DNA from: Pseudomonadota bacterium
Lineage (GTDB): Bacteria > Pseudomonadota > Gammaproteobacteria > Pseudomonadales > Moraxellaceae
Length of the DNA stretch: 64,000 bases
Direction of reading: 5' to 3'
Assembly: GCA_023393635.1 (NCBI GenBank)
Contig: JAEWKT010000032.1
Coordinates: forward strand, 1-64,000
Part shown: one piece after another, positions 1-10,080 of the stretch
Layout of the letters: the number at the start of each line of letters is the position of its first letter
Numbering within the stretch: position 1 is the stretch's first letter
The notes under the pieces: generated by a model
Database searches by the model: none
What the model was told of the DNA's origin: nothing
The model's input: only the letters and a program-made list of their open reading frames with translations
Translations under genes and position numbers: made by a program

Positions 1-231
1 CAGCAAAGCCCTGTGGCACTCGTGCTTGAAGGTTTTAATCAGCACCGTTTTGCATTGCTCACTGAAAAAATGCCTGAAGCACAGCGGGTACGTATTTCTA
101 GTTTGCATGATTCTGATCACACGCCTACCAACGAAGTGCTCAGCTTTCAAATTGTTAAAATGGAAGAGCAATTATATCAAGTGCCTGACTTTGAGAAAAT
201 TAGTCAAACACTTGCTAAAAAAACCAACTAA
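1..231 (+). CDS. C-terminal part of an unidentified protein
   Basis: The frame is open from base 1 and ends with a stop at 229-231, so only the last 76 residues are in the window. A GTG at 13 lies within the frame but has no ribosome binding site and is probably internal. The visible part is soluble and mixed in charge, with no signal peptide, membrane segment or motif I can assign. It is convergent with dapE, leaving 77 bases that hold a weak hairpin. I do not recognise the family. Confidence 0.55.
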   Translation, partial: QQSPVALVLEGFNQHRFALLTEKMPEAQRVRISSLHDSDHTPTNEVLSFQIVKMEEQLYQVPDFEKISQTLAKKTN

Positions 232-243
232 TATAAGACTGCC

Positions 244-276
244 TAAACCAATTTAAGCAGTTTGGTTTTCTGACAG
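244..276 (+). terminator. Weak terminator-like hairpin
   Basis: AAACCAA near 246 pairs with TTGGTTT near 267, followed by TTTTC. The stem is A/T-rich and the loop about nine bases. It sits between the convergent partial gene and dapE and could end transcription from the left. The evidence is structure and position only. Confidence 0.35.
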
Positions 277-308
277 CCTCATATGGCGGTGTTCACTTTC
301 GAGCCACC

Positions 309-1490
<1,182 letters not shown>

Positions 1491-1542
1491 TCATATCATT
1501 GATTAAAGTAGTAAGGGCAAACCTGCTTTTTGAAAGCCCATA

Positions 1543-1575
1543 ACAAAAAGCCTGTTATCAAGAAGATAACAGGCT
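1543..1575 (-). terminator. Rho-independent terminator of the entericidin-like gene
   Basis: An 11-bp perfect stem (1549-1559 with 1565-1575, five-base loop) is followed on the minus strand by TTTTTG. It lies just past the stop of the small lipoprotein gene at 1604. Confidence 0.85.
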
Positions 1576-1603
1576 ATCATTTAATCGAGAAGATTTAAAT
1601 GAA

Positions 1604-1741
1604 TTACATTTTTTGTTGGGTGTCAGCGGCAGTATCAGTTACTTTGTCGCCAGCACGTGATACATCTTTACCAAAACCTTTCATGGTGTTGCAACCAGTT
1701 AGAACTAAACCAGCTAATGCAATAGCAGCGATTATTTTCAT
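1604..1741 (-). CDS. Small entericidin EcnA/B-family lipoprotein
   Basis: This 45-codon gene encodes a lipoprotein precursor: a lysine near the start, a hydrophobic stretch, then the lipobox LTGC, so lipidation is expected at Cys17. The mature peptide of about 29 residues is hydrophilic, contains NTMKGFGKDV and resembles the entericidin family. A GGAGAAA ribosome binding site precedes the ATG and a strong terminator follows. Entericidins are small membrane lipoproteins linked to stress or stationary-phase lysis in enterics; the role here is unknown. Confidence 0.8.
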   Translation of the reverse strand: MKIIAAIALAGLVLTGCNTMKGFGKDVSRAGDKVTDTAADTQQKM

Positions 1742-1783
1742 CAGTGTTTCTCCAGAATATACACTATAGTTTGTAGTGTTAAC

Positions 1784-2761
1784 TTATCTGATTGATATCA
1801 GTTTGAAAATATCACCTGCGTGAGTGTTCAGTTTCAAAATGTTATTGTTTTTGAGTGGACTACGTCTTTTGTCAGCAATGCGTAACACATAGTGAAAAAT
1901 TACTTGATCTTTGTGGTCTACCAGAAAATACAAGCCATTATTCCAATAAGGACGTACATACTCAGGACTTATTCTGTCGTGTGGAACAATCCATTCTTGT
2001 CGCTCAGCACGTTGCCAACTACATCCATGCGGTGTAGGTGGGATAATATGCCCCCAGGCACCTATAAGGTGTGCTGCACTGACCCAGGGAGATATTTTAG
2101 GAACATTAGGTGAAGCAAGCGTAGAAAAAGAGTTAAGCAGGCTAAGTGGATAAAACAACCTGCCTTTAATGATGGCACGCCTTGTTTGAATGATATATTG
2201 ATCAACTTCCCCTACATTAAATTGATGCTGTTGCAAATGATTAATTTTTCGACCCAAACTATCGCGCCGATTTAACCCCAGCCAATGCTCTGCAAAAAAT
2301 TCTGCTTCACCCAAATAAAACTTAATCGCAACTTCCCAATGCTCAATGTGCCCCGTTATTTGATTGCAAATTAAAAAATCTAGTTCACCCACAGTGCGCG
2401 TGCCATCCATGCGCTTAATACTTTGACCAATCAGCTTAAATGGGTGGTATTGATCATCTAATAGCCAAAAATAAAGTAGATGTTCAAAACGGATACCCAG
2501 GCGAATACTGCGAGCGGTTAGCATATGCTGTTGTAAGGCAGATGGGTTTTGATCAAGCTGCCTTAAACGCGGTAAATAATGCTCGAACTGGGTTTGCCAG
2601 AACTGGGCAGAGGGCAAATCAATAGATTGATTAATCAGTGGGTTTGGCCATGACCCAAGCAACGGTGGGCTTGCAATACAAAAAGCAAGCTCGCGCACAA
2701 GTTGATGCTTAAATTGCATCCATTGGGCAGGTTCTGGGTTAAATAAAAAAGAATTGAGCAT
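1784..2761 (-). CDS. DUF1853 family protein with a nuclease-like core
   Basis: The 325-residue protein matches my memory of the DUF1853 family, which is common in Acinetobacter and Pseudomonas and has no established function. It is soluble, with no signal peptide or membrane helix. The segment GELDFLI near residue 125, followed about 15 residues later by HWEVAIKFY, has the spacing of the D...ExK active site of PD-(D/E)XK nucleases; that reading is inference. The ATG at 2761 is taken as the start. The gene lies downstream of the tRNA operon on the same strand. Confidence 0.75.
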   Translation of the reverse strand: MLNSFLFNPEPAQWMQFKHQLVRELAFCIASPPLLGSWPNPLINQSIDLPSAQFWQTQFEHYLPRLRQLDQNPSALQQHMLTARSIRLGIRFEHLLYFWLLDDQYHPFKLIGQSIKRMDGTRTVGELDFLICNQITGHIEHWEVAIKFYLGEAEFFAEHWLGLNRRDSLGRKINHLQQHQFNVGEVDQYIIQTRRAIIKGRLFYPLSLLNSFSTLASPNVPKISPWVSAAHLIGAWGHIIPPTPHGCSWQRAERQEWIVPHDRISPEYVRPYWNNGLYFLVDHKDQVIFHYVLRIADKRRSPLKNNNILKLNTHAGDIFKLISIR

Positions 2762-2888
2762 GGTCGGTATAGTAGACCACTATAAAATGAAATGCATGTA
2801 GCAAAGTATTGTTAGGTGTTAAACAATAGGAAATAGATGTGAGGGAGTTAGCAGGGCGCAAAATGACATAAATTATTGTTATTAATGA

Positions 2889-2975
2889 TGGTGCCCCGGG
2901 CCAGAATCGAACTGGCACGCCCGTAAAGGCGAGGGATTTTAAATCCCTTGTGTCTACCGATTTCACCACCGGGGC
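2889..2975 (-). tRNA. tRNA-Leu(TAA), distal copy
   Basis: The reverse complement folds as a class II leucine tRNA with acceptor stem GCCCCGG/CCGGGGC, anticodon TAA in GGGATT-TAA-AATCCC, a long variable arm and encoded CCA. The 87 bases are identical to the copy at 3222-3308. It is the last gene of a Cys-Leu-Leu operon. Confidence 0.97.
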
Positions 2976-3221
2976 ATCATGGGAATGAATTATAAGTATC
3001 AAACGAAAAAAAGCAATCGCTGGTCGTGCGATAAACGTGCACTTGAGCAAAAACAGATAAAAATAATTTGAAAGGCAAAATATAAGTACGTTGAGGCGAT
3101 ATCAGATTTATTTTTTAAATATTGGCGGTAAGTAATAAATTACATTTTGAGCAAAAGGCATATTGACGAGGATAATATTGAATTGGGTTTTGCTAATTTT
3201 TTTATTTATTTTATAAAATAA

Positions 3222-3308
3222 TGGTGCCCCGGGCCAGAATCGAACTGGCACGCCCGTAAAGGCGAGGGATTTTAAATCCCTTGTGTCTACCGATTTCACC
3301 ACCGGGGC
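3222..3308 (-). tRNA. tRNA-Leu(TAA), proximal copy
   Basis: Identical in all 87 bases to the next copy, with anticodon TAA and encoded CCA. It lies seven bases downstream of tRNA-Cys on the same strand and probably shares its transcript. The spacer to the second copy is about 246 bases and shows no gene. Confidence 0.97.
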
Positions 3309-3315
3309 ATCATCT

Positions 3316-3389
3316 TGGAGGCGCGATCCGGAGTCGAACCGGACTAATCGGATTTGCAATCCGAGGCATAACCGCTTTGCTATCGCGCC
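3316..3389 (-). tRNA. tRNA-Cys(GCA)
   Basis: The 74-base reverse complement begins GGCGCGA, ends with TCGCGCC, discriminator T and encoded CCA, and has anticodon GCA in CGGATT-GCA-AATCCG. It is the first gene of the Cys-Leu-Leu operon, transcribed leftward. Confidence 0.97.
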
Positions 3390-3402
3390 ATCAAGGTGGA
3401 CA

Positions 3403-3430
3403 ATCTTAGCAGGCTAGAAAAAAATTACAA
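3403..3430 (-). promoter_or_regulatory. Candidate promoter of the tRNA-Cys-Leu-Leu operon
   Basis: On the minus strand a -35-like TTGTAA (3425-3430) and a -10-like TAAGAT (3403-3408) are 16 bases apart, and the -10 lies 13 bases before tRNA-Cys. The same -10 hexamer with the same 16-base spacer occurs before tRNA-Leu(CAA) near 55.0 kb. Confidence 0.5.
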
Positions 3431-3531
3431 GTAAATCAAGCTGACATTATGGCTAAAAAGACAGCAGTCACAACAAAACTAATGCTGTATTTTGATGTAT
3501 TATGCGCATCATTACTTTTTGGCGGAGAATT

Positions 3532-4395
3532 ATGGTGGCAACATTGCTAGATGGTCGCGCTTTAGCGACAAAAATAGAGCAGGATTTAAGCCAGCGCGTT
3601 GCAGCCCTAAAACAAAAAACTGGCCGCACGCCTATTTTAGCCACTATTTTGGTTGGCGATGATGGCGCATCAGCAACGTATGTGCGTATGAAAGGTAATG
3701 CTTGCCGTCGGGTGGGCATGGATTCAATTAAAATTGAACTACCAGAGAGCACCACAACAGAACAGCTTTTGGCTGAAATTGAAGCGCTGAATGCCAATCC
3801 TGATGTGCATGGTATTTTGTTACAGCATCCTGTGCCTGAGCAAATTGATGAGCGTGCCTGTTTTGATGCGATTCAGTTAAATAAAGATGTAGATGGCGTG
3901 ACGTGTCTGGGCTTTGGCCGTATGAGTATGGGGGAGTCTGCCTATGGTTCTGCGACACCACAAGGCATTATGACAATATTAAATGACTATGGTATTGAAA
4001 TAGCAGGGAAGCATGCAGTTGTGGTAGGGCGTAGTGCTATTTTGGGCAAACCGATGGCCATGATGTTACTGGCAGCCAATGCAACCGTGACCATTTGTCA
4101 TTCACGTACTCAAAATCTGGCTGAGCTTATTAAGCAGGCTGATATTGTGGTGGGCGCAGTGGGCAAAGCTGAGTTAATTAAAAAAGAATGGATTAAAGCA
4201 GGTGCAGTAGTGGTTGATGCTGGCTTTCATCCGCGTGATGGCGGTGGTGTAGGTGATATTGAGCTAAATGGAATTGAGCAAATTGCCAGCAGCTATACGC
4301 CTGTGCCTGGTGGTGTTGGGCCAATGACGATTACCACGTTAATTCGTCAAACGGTTGAAGCTGCTGAACAAGCACTAAGCCAGACATTAAGTTAA
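3532..4395 (+). CDS. folD: Bifunctional methylenetetrahydrofolate dehydrogenase/cyclohydrolase FolD
   Basis: FolD interconverts 5,10-methylene-, methenyl- and 10-formyl-tetrahydrofolate in the cytoplasm, supplying one-carbon units. The 287-residue protein has the usual length. It shows [13 protein letters not shown] with the catalytic lysine, the NADP-binding [13 protein letters not shown] block near residue 165, and the C-terminal [10 protein letters not shown] signature. The ATG at 3532 is chosen because GGCGGAG lies just upstream and the protein then begins MVATLLDGR; an upstream ATG at 3502 lacks such a site. A methyltransferase gene follows after two bases. Confidence 0.96.
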   Translation: MVATLLDGRALATKIEQDLSQRVAALKQKTGRTPILATILVGDDGASATYVRMKGNACRRVGMDSIKIELPESTTTEQLLAEIEALNANPDVHGILLQHPVPEQIDERACFDAIQLNKDVDGVTCLGFGRMSMGESAYGSATPQGIMTILNDYGIEIAGKHAVVVGRSAILGKPMAMMLLAANATVTICHSRTQNLAELIKQADIVVGAVGKAELIKKEWIKAGAVVVDAGFHPRDGGGVGDIELNGIEQIASSYTPVPGGVGPMTITTLIRQTVEAAEQALSQTLS

Positions 4396-4397
4396 GC

Positions 4398-5072
4398 ATG
4401 AGCTGCACTTTTCAATTGAATAAAGCGCCTGAGGAATTGCTTAAGGCGCTACACAATATTATTCCGCATACGCAATTATTGGCGCAGCAGCTACCAGATA
4501 CACCCATTAACTTGTGGTTAATACCGCCAGTGTTCTCTCACGAGCGCATGGATGACGAGGTCGTGCGGCGTATTTGGTCAGACACACCGTACTGGATTTT
4601 CTGTTGGGCATCTGGTTTGGCCATGGCGCAGTGGATTTTGGCTGAGCCTGAACATGTCAGAGGCAAAGTCGTACTCGATTTTGGCGCAGGTTCTGGGGTG
4701 GTGGCTATTGCGGCTAAGCTAGCTGGTGCCAAGCGTGTGATTGCCTGCGATATTGATGCCATCAGCTTAATTGCTTGTGAGGAGAATGCATTACTTAATG
4801 AGGTAACACTGGAATATTTAAGTGATTTATATGCATGTGATGAGCCAATTGATGTGTTATTGGCAGCGGACGTGCTGTATGACCAGAGTAACCGTTTTTT
4901 TCTGGATGAGTTTTTAAAGTTTGCTAAAGAAGTATGGGTTGCTGATTCTCGTGTTAAGAATTTTGCTCACCCAGCGTATATCAAAATAGATGAGCGTAGT
5001 GCGACCACATGGCCTGACCTGGATGAAGCCAAAGAGTTTAGAAATGTGAGTTTTTATCGCACCTTGCCCTGA
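4398..5072 (+). CDS. Class I SAM-dependent methyltransferase, protein-lysine type
   Basis: The 224-residue soluble protein has motif I VLDFGAGSGVVAIAAKLAGA near residue 97, an acidic motif II (ACDID), and AADVLYD as post-motif II. The upstream segment SDTPYWIFCWASG resembles the DPYWA-W motif of the ETF-beta lysine/PrmA-like methyltransferase group. The substrate is therefore probably a protein lysine, but that is family inference. It starts two bases after folD, suggesting co-transcription. Confidence 0.8.
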   Translation: MSCTFQLNKAPEELLKALHNIIPHTQLLAQQLPDTPINLWLIPPVFSHERMDDEVVRRIWSDTPYWIFCWASGLAMAQWILAEPEHVRGKVVLDFGAGSGVVAIAAKLAGAKRVIACDIDAISLIACEENALLNEVTLEYLSDLYACDEPIDVLLAADVLYDQSNRFFLDEFLKFAKEVWVADSRVKNFAHPAYIKIDERSATTWPDLDEAKEFRNVSFYRTLP

Positions 5073-5342
5073 TAGTTATCATAATCTCAAGAACGGAATA
5101 ATAAATCTGGCTGAGGCGTTATGAATACCTCAAAAACCAGATGAGATTCTAAATAAGATGAAAAAGCATATCACTGGTCTTTCAATTCCAATTTAAATTA
5201 TTTAAAATTTTGTAGCGCATTTTTTCATCAGTGCTGTTGTCGGGAGACAAGCCAGCACAACCTTAGTAAATACAACAGGTTGTTGCAGCGATTCCATCAA
5301 GAGCTTAAGAGCCTCGCTAATTTAAATAATAAAGGAAAAACA
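5073..5342. other. Structured intergenic region
   Basis: This 270-base gap holds no gene. A nested foldback lies at 5093-5148: AATCTC/GAGATT outside, ATCTGG/CCAGAT inside it and GAGG/CCTC at the top. A second hairpin lies at 5231-5258 (GTGCTG/CAGCAC around TTGTC-GGGA-GACAA). Neither is followed by a T run, so they are not ordinary terminators. The second sits about 85 bases before the next start codon and may be part of its leader. Confidence 0.5.
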
Positions 5343-6017
5343 ATGAATTATTATCGTTATACCAATCTGGACTGGCTAAATCGTTGCCTGCTAGCTTTGT
5401 TGGTCATTCCAGCATTATTGACCATCATTGGAATTTCACATGGCTTATACGCGATGTACCGATTACGGAATCTGCCAGATATGCAGATGCTGGTTCAGCT
5501 ACCACTGGATTTACGTCAGTTAATTCATGTCGATGATATGATTCGCTTTTCCCAAATTAGTTTAACCCTGCTGATGCTGACTTTCTTTTTTGTTGGCTGG
5601 CTTTATTATGCGCGCCGCAATTTGGTGGCGTTATTTGAACAAGTAGAGCATTGCCTAAAAAATTCGCTTCGGCAATTTGCCCAGCTCATCATTGGCATTT
5701 TCTTTGCTTTACGCATGATGATGCAAGTCTGGCGCAACAGTACTCCCGATAGTCATGCGCATCAGGCTGAACGCTGGCTGGTACCGCTTTGGTGGCTATT
5801 CTTGATTGTGGCCAATATTTGCAAAATTATTGGCGTGGTGCATTTGCATGGCGTCACTCAGGTAGGCGAGTGGTTATATGGCTATCAATGGATGATGGCT
5901 GCGTATGTTTTTTATTTTGTACTGTATATTCTGACATGGCGGCTAGTAAAACAATTATCGCATTTTCAGCATATTCAGTGGCAACAGCGTCGTGTGCTGC
6001 TACAGTCGGGAATTTAG
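5343..6017 (+). CDS. DUF4328 family membrane protein
   Basis: The 224-residue protein has several predicted membrane helices (about residues 15-37, 75-95, 115-135, 150-170 and 185-210). FVGWLYYARRNL followed later by PLWWLFLIVANICK is characteristic of DUF4328, whose function is unknown. I start at ATG 5343, preceded by AAAGGA; the upstream TTG at 5280 would add a hydrophilic tail overlapping the leader hairpin. A CapA-like gene follows after three bases, so the two probably form an operon. Confidence 0.75.
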   Translation: MNYYRYTNLDWLNRCLLALLVIPALLTIIGISHGLYAMYRLRNLPDMQMLVQLPLDLRQLIHVDDMIRFSQISLTLLMLTFFFVGWLYYARRNLVALFEQVEHCLKNSLRQFAQLIIGIFFALRMMMQVWRNSTPDSHAHQAERWLVPLWWLFLIVANICKIIGVVHLHGVTQVGEWLYGYQWMMAAYVFYFVLYILTWRLVKQLSHFQHIQWQQRRVLLQSGI

Positions 6018-6020
6018 GCC

Positions 6021-7070
6021 ATGGCAGTACAGCAAGATTGCCTTTTTAAGCTACCCATTGGTGGACGTAACCAACCTGGTCAGTTTGGGCCTTATGACTG
6101 GCGTGAAGGACTGGGACTGGTATTACGAAATTTGTTGGGACCTTCGCTGGCTAATCCTGCACAAATCCAGTTTATGCCCAAGGATATCCAGCTTAATGAG
6201 ATCGAACCTTCCTTGCGGCTAGGTGTTGCTGGGGATGTGATGATGATGTTTGAACGTGAGTGGCATGTGGATGCTTCACTCAAGGAGTTTTTTGCGGACT
6301 GTGATGCTTTATTACTTAATATGGAAGGGGTGATTACCGATAAACCTAAAAAAGGCCCCGACCAGAAGCATGATTCAGCGATTATCACCCAGTTAAGCCA
6401 CTTGTTTGATCCACACAAAACCTGGCTTTCGATGGCAAATAATCATTCTGCGGATTTTGGCTATGCAGATTTTAAGCAGTCCTTGCAGCAGTTTGAGTCG
6501 CATGGTTTTCACTGCTTTGGACTGGCAGACCGTCCGTATGCAGACATTGCTGGTCAGGTGCGCGTGGTTGGTGCCACCCAATGGACTAATAAGCCGTGTG
6601 ATTATATATACTGGCTGGATCAGAATCCAGAACAGTGGATCGTTAATGATCGGCTGAACCTGTTGTTTCCACACTGGTCTTATGAGATGGAGTGCTATCC
6701 ACGGTTAAGTGCAGTGGCGCAAATGCAGCATTGGCTGAGTCGGTTTGATGCAGTGATTGGCAGCCACTCTCATACACCGCAGCCAGTCAGCTATATCGAA
6801 AAGCAAACCGATTACCGCCAGCTTGCTGCGTATTCATTAGGCGATTTTTGTTTTGGACTGGGTTTAAAGCAATGGCCAGCGCTCAAGCATTATCCTTATG
6901 GTATTGTGCTGAAGCTGGACGTAGGACGGTTAAAACAGCAGCCATCTCGTTTTGCCATAGGGCGGGTGCAGTGGTCATTTGTTGACTGTGCTGCCCAGCC
7001 GCAGGGCAAATCCTATGTATCCAGTCTGGTAGAGCAGATACCTTATTTTCAATCAAGCAGTTTCAAATGA
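6021..7070 (+). CDS. CapA-family metallophosphatase-like protein
   Basis: The 349-residue protein carries the PGA_cap/CapA fold motifs in order: GVAGDVMMM near residue 68, NMEGVITDK near 100, MANNHSADFG near 140, GSHSHTPQPV near 245 and YSLGDFCFG near 270. CapA was named from poly-gamma-glutamate capsule synthesis, but most relatives have unproven roles and look like metal-dependent phosphoesterases. No signal peptide is visible, so a cytoplasmic location is likely. It follows the DUF4328 gene by three bases; no capsule genes are nearby. Confidence 0.8.
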   Translation: MAVQQDCLFKLPIGGRNQPGQFGPYDWREGLGLVLRNLLGPSLANPAQIQFMPKDIQLNEIEPSLRLGVAGDVMMMFEREWHVDASLKEFFADCDALLLNMEGVITDKPKKGPDQKHDSAIITQLSHLFDPHKTWLSMANNHSADFGYADFKQSLQQFESHGFHCFGLADRPYADIAGQVRVVGATQWTNKPCDYIYWLDQNPEQWIVNDRLNLLFPHWSYEMECYPRLSAVAQMQHWLSRFDAVIGSHSHTPQPVSYIEKQTDYRQLAAYSLGDFCFGLGLKQWPALKHYPYGIVLKLDVGRLKQQPSRFAIGRVQWSFVDCAAQPQGKSYVSSLVEQIPYFQSSSFK

Positions 7071-7116
7071 TTCAAGTCCAAATTGGTTAGCCCAGTGAAC
7101 TGACTCGTATGAGGGA

Positions 7117-7590
7117 CTAAGGCTGCAAGCATTCTACTGTGACTTGCTTTAAAGTGGAGGGCTTACTCCCGAGTAAATCGATGTTGGCCGTGTTGCTGGT
7201 GTTTGATAGTTTAGGGGTGGACGATAGGCCAAAAGAGGTACTTTGGGTGTTTGCAACGCGCACTGTGCTGTCAGCTTGGCCTTGTTTTAAATTGGCAAAT
7301 TCTTTTTGATCTATAATATTAATACTAACAGGTGTATTTAAAGCTAGCCCTAGCTCTTTGGCACAGGCCTTTTTCAGTTTTTGTTGGGTTATTGCATCGG
7401 TGCTTTTGCCATCAAGGGTATAGCTCAAAATAAGCTGATTTGTGCTGCTAGACTGGCGTTGGTAGCCAGTTGTGCCGTCATAGGGCTGAATACTTTGGCA
7501 GCCTGCCAATAATGCTAGCGAGGATATGGCAAGTGTAGTGATTATTGCGCTCACTGCATTGGTTGCTTTGATTGGGGTTGTTGCTTTCAT
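7117..7590 (-). CDS. Putative lipoprotein of unknown function
   Basis: The 157-residue product has a hydrophobic segment ending in the lipobox ALLAGC around residue 30, so it is probably lipidated and membrane-anchored. The mature part is rich in Ser, Thr and Gln and ends with a second cysteine in VECLQP. I recognise no family. It is convergent with the CapA-like gene and sits just downstream of pckG on the same strand. Confidence 0.7.
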   Translation of the reverse strand: MKATTPIKATNAVSAIITTLAISSLALLAGCQSIQPYDGTTGYQRQSSSTNQLILSYTLDGKSTDAITQQKLKKACAKELGLALNTPVSINIIDQKEFANLKQGQADSTVRVANTQSTSFGLSSTPKLSNTSNTANIDLLGSKPSTLKQVTVECLQP

Positions 7591-7746
7591 TATATTTATC
7601 CTTAACAGTAGTTTATATAAATTATTGCATAAATGGCTGGGCTTAAGCCAAAGATTGTGGCTGCTATTGTGTAAAACTCAAACAGTGGATTAATCCAGTT
7701 ATTTTAAATACTGCCACGAGTTAGGCGAACTAAAAAGCCAGCATTA

Positions 7747-7785
7747 AAAAACCGCGACTATCAATCTAACAATAATCGCGGTTTT
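7747..7785 (-). terminator. Rho-independent terminator of pckG
   Basis: AACCGCGA (7750-7757) pairs with TCGCGGTT (7776-7783). On the minus strand the stem is followed by a run of T, 35 bases past the pckG stop. Confidence 0.85.
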
Positions 7786-7818
7786 CTAGCAGATGAAGCG
7801 ATCTACTGAAATAATGAA

Positions 7819-9651
7819 CTAAGCTACTTTTTCAGCATTCACAGCTTTTACCAGCTCTTCACGGCGTGCTGTAAGCGCAGCTGGGATGTGGCTACCAATT
7901 TTGTCAAACAGTTCAGCATGACTTTCTAGCTCTTTATTCCACTGCTCAGTGCTTTGAGAAGTAACTTGCTCAAATTGTTCAGCGCTAAAGTCAGTACCAG
8001 TCCAGTTCAGTTGGTCATAGCTTGGTACATAACCAATTGGGGTTTCAGTAGCATCAACACGGCCTTCGCAGCGATCAATCATCCACTCTAATACGCGCAT
8101 ATTTTGACCAAAACCAGGCCAGATAAAGTCGCCATTTTTATCACGACGGAACCAGTTTACATTAAAGATTTTAGGTAATTTTGCACCTGATTTCTCTAAT
8201 TGTTCACCCAGATTTAGCCAGTGCTGGAAGTAGTCACCCATGTTGTAGCCAGCAAATGGCAGCATGGCAAACGGGTCACGGCGTACAATACCTTGTTGGC
8301 CAACGGCAGCAGCAGTGGTTTCAGAACCCATGGTAGCCGCTTTATAAACGCCATCTACCCAGTCCAATGCTTCAACCACTAAAGGCACGGTATCCGCGCG
8401 ACGTCCACCAAAGATGAATGCAGAAATCGGTACACCCGCTGGATTTTCCCAGTCTGCATCAATAGACGGGCATTGGGCAGCAGAAACAGTAAAGCGCGCG
8501 TTTGGATGCGCAGCTTTAGTCCCTGATTCAGGTGTCCAGGGCTTACCTGTCCAATCGGTTAAGTTGGCAGGTGCTTCTTTACTTAAACCTTCCCACCATA
8601 CTTCGCCATTGTCAGTAACGGCAACGTTGGTATAAATGACGTTCTCATTTAGCGTGGCCATACAGTTGGGATTGGTTTTGGTATTAGTACCTGGTGCTAC
8701 ACCAAAGAAGCCAGCTTCTGGGTTAATGGCATATAAACGGCCATCTGTACCTGGTTTGATCCAGGCAATATCGTCACCCACAGTTTCAACTTTCCAACCT
8801 TCAAAGCCTGCTGGTGGAATGAGCATGGCAAAGTTGGTTTTACCGCAAGCAGATGGGAATGCCGCTGCCACGTAGTGTTTTTCACCTTGTGGATTGGTTA
8901 AGCCCAAAATAAGCATGTGTTCTGCTAGCCAGCCCTGATCGCGACCCATGACCGAAGCAATACGTAGTGCTAGACATTTTTTACCTAATAAGGCATTCCC
9001 ACCATAACCTGAACCATAAGACCAGATTTCGCGGGTTTCAGGATAATGAACAATATATTTGTTGTCATTACATGGCCATTTAACATCTTGCTGGCCAGCT
9101 TCTAATGGGGCACCAACAGAATGCACACATGGCACAAACTCGCCGTCAGTACCGAGTACATCATAAACTTCTTTGCCCATACGCGCCATGATGCGCATAT
9201 TTACTACCACATAAGGAGAGTCAGATAACTCAATCCCAATGTGTGCAATATGACTGCCTAAAGGACCCATGGAAAAAGGAACCACATACATGGTACGGCC
9301 ACGCATACAACCTTCAAATAAACCATTTAGGGTTTGACGCATCTCGGCTGGATCAGTCCAGTGATTGGTTGCACCAGCATCTTCCTGTTTTTCAGAACAG
9401 ATAAAGGTACGGTCTTCAACACGGGCAACATCAGATGGGCTAGAGTTAGCCAGATAGGAGTTTGGATGCTTTTCTTGATTTAGTTTTTGCATGGTGCCAT
9501 TTGCAACCATGAGGTCGAGCAGGCGCTGGTTTTCTTCGTCGCTGCCATCACACCATTCGATGCGGTCAGGTTGGGTTAATGCTGCGATTTTTTCCACCCA
9601 TGCGATGAGCTTGGGATGACGAACGAATTTAGGTGCGTTCACTTGGGTCAT
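7819..9651 (-). CDS. pckG: Phosphoenolpyruvate carboxykinase (GTP)
   Basis: PckG converts oxaloacetate and GTP to phosphoenolpyruvate, CO2 and GDP, the first step of gluconeogenesis from TCA intermediates. The 610-residue length and sequence are those of the GTP-dependent family, not the E. coli ATP type. Visible are the kinase-1a loop [12 protein letters not shown] with the reactive cysteine, [12 protein letters not shown], and [19 protein letters not shown] for guanine binding. ATG 9651 gives the usual N-terminus; a TTG nine codons upstream is in frame but less likely. Confidence 0.95.
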   Translation of the reverse strand: MTQVNAPKFVRHPKLIAWVEKIAALTQPDRIEWCDGSDEENQRLLDLMVANGTMQKLNQEKHPNSYLANSSPSDVARVEDRTFICSEKQEDAGATNHWTDPAEMRQTLNGLFEGCMRGRTMYVVPFSMGPLGSHIAHIGIELSDSPYVVVNMRIMARMGKEVYDVLGTDGEFVPCVHSVGAPLEAGQQDVKWPCNDNKYIVHYPETREIWSYGSGYGGNALLGKKCLALRIASVMGRDQGWLAEHMLILGLTNPQGEKHYVAAAFPSACGKTNFAMLIPPAGFEGWKVETVGDDIAWIKPGTDGRLYAINPEAGFFGVAPGTNTKTNPNCMATLNENVIYTNVAVTDNGEVWWEGLSKEAPANLTDWTGKPWTPESGTKAAHPNARFTVSAAQCPSIDADWENPAGVPISAFIFGGRRADTVPLVVEALDWVDGVYKAATMGSETTAAAVGQQGIVRRDPFAMLPFAGYNMGDYFQHWLNLGEQLEKSGAKLPKIFNVNWFRRDKNGDFIWPGFGQNMRVLEWMIDRCEGRVDATETPIGYVPSYDQLNWTGTDFSAEQFEQVTSQSTEQWNKELESHAELFDKIGSHIPAALTARREELVKAVNAEKVA

Positions 9652-10080
9652 GGTGAGGCCTATCTTTGATGCGTACAATGTACAAAACAGCGTGCTTTCG
9701 GATCACGAAAGAAGCGCCACAAGAATTAGATGCCTATTAAACCATAAAACGAGTTATTTTTTAAGATGTAACTTTATATCACACTCATCTTGGAAATTAC
9801 ATTAACTCATTAAAGAACAATAGATTATGTATTAAATAGAACATTGCATTTAGGTAAAATATGAATTTTAAATACTCATCATTTTTATTTATGATGTAGA
9901 TAATTACTTGATAAATATAATAATGAAAGAATCTTGCCATTGCTGATTTGTTATGGCGGCTAACTTTGACAATTTTAAATTCAGGGCTGATGAATATTGC
10001 CAGTTAATCTTTATGACTTTTAGGGTATGCTTTTTTGGTTTGTTTTTTAGACCAATAAAAATGCTTAAAGGAGCATGAAA
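9652..10080. other. A+T-rich divergent intergenic region, pckG / SDR gene
   Basis: These 429 bases separate divergent genes and should hold both promoters. Near pckG there is a short palindrome GTACA-A-TGTAC (9673-9683) and a perfect hairpin CTTTCG-gatca-CGAAAG (9695-9711), both in the likely pckG leader. TTGACA at 9966-9971 is a candidate -35 for the rightward gene without a convincing -10. I see no reading frame worth calling. Confidence 0.45.

Noticed and set aside
2739..3359. Open frames of 103 and 83 codons antisense to or over the tRNA genes
   Set aside because: They exist only because the two identical tRNA-Leu genes share the same chance frame; the peptides repeat each other over the tRNA sequence and have no family.
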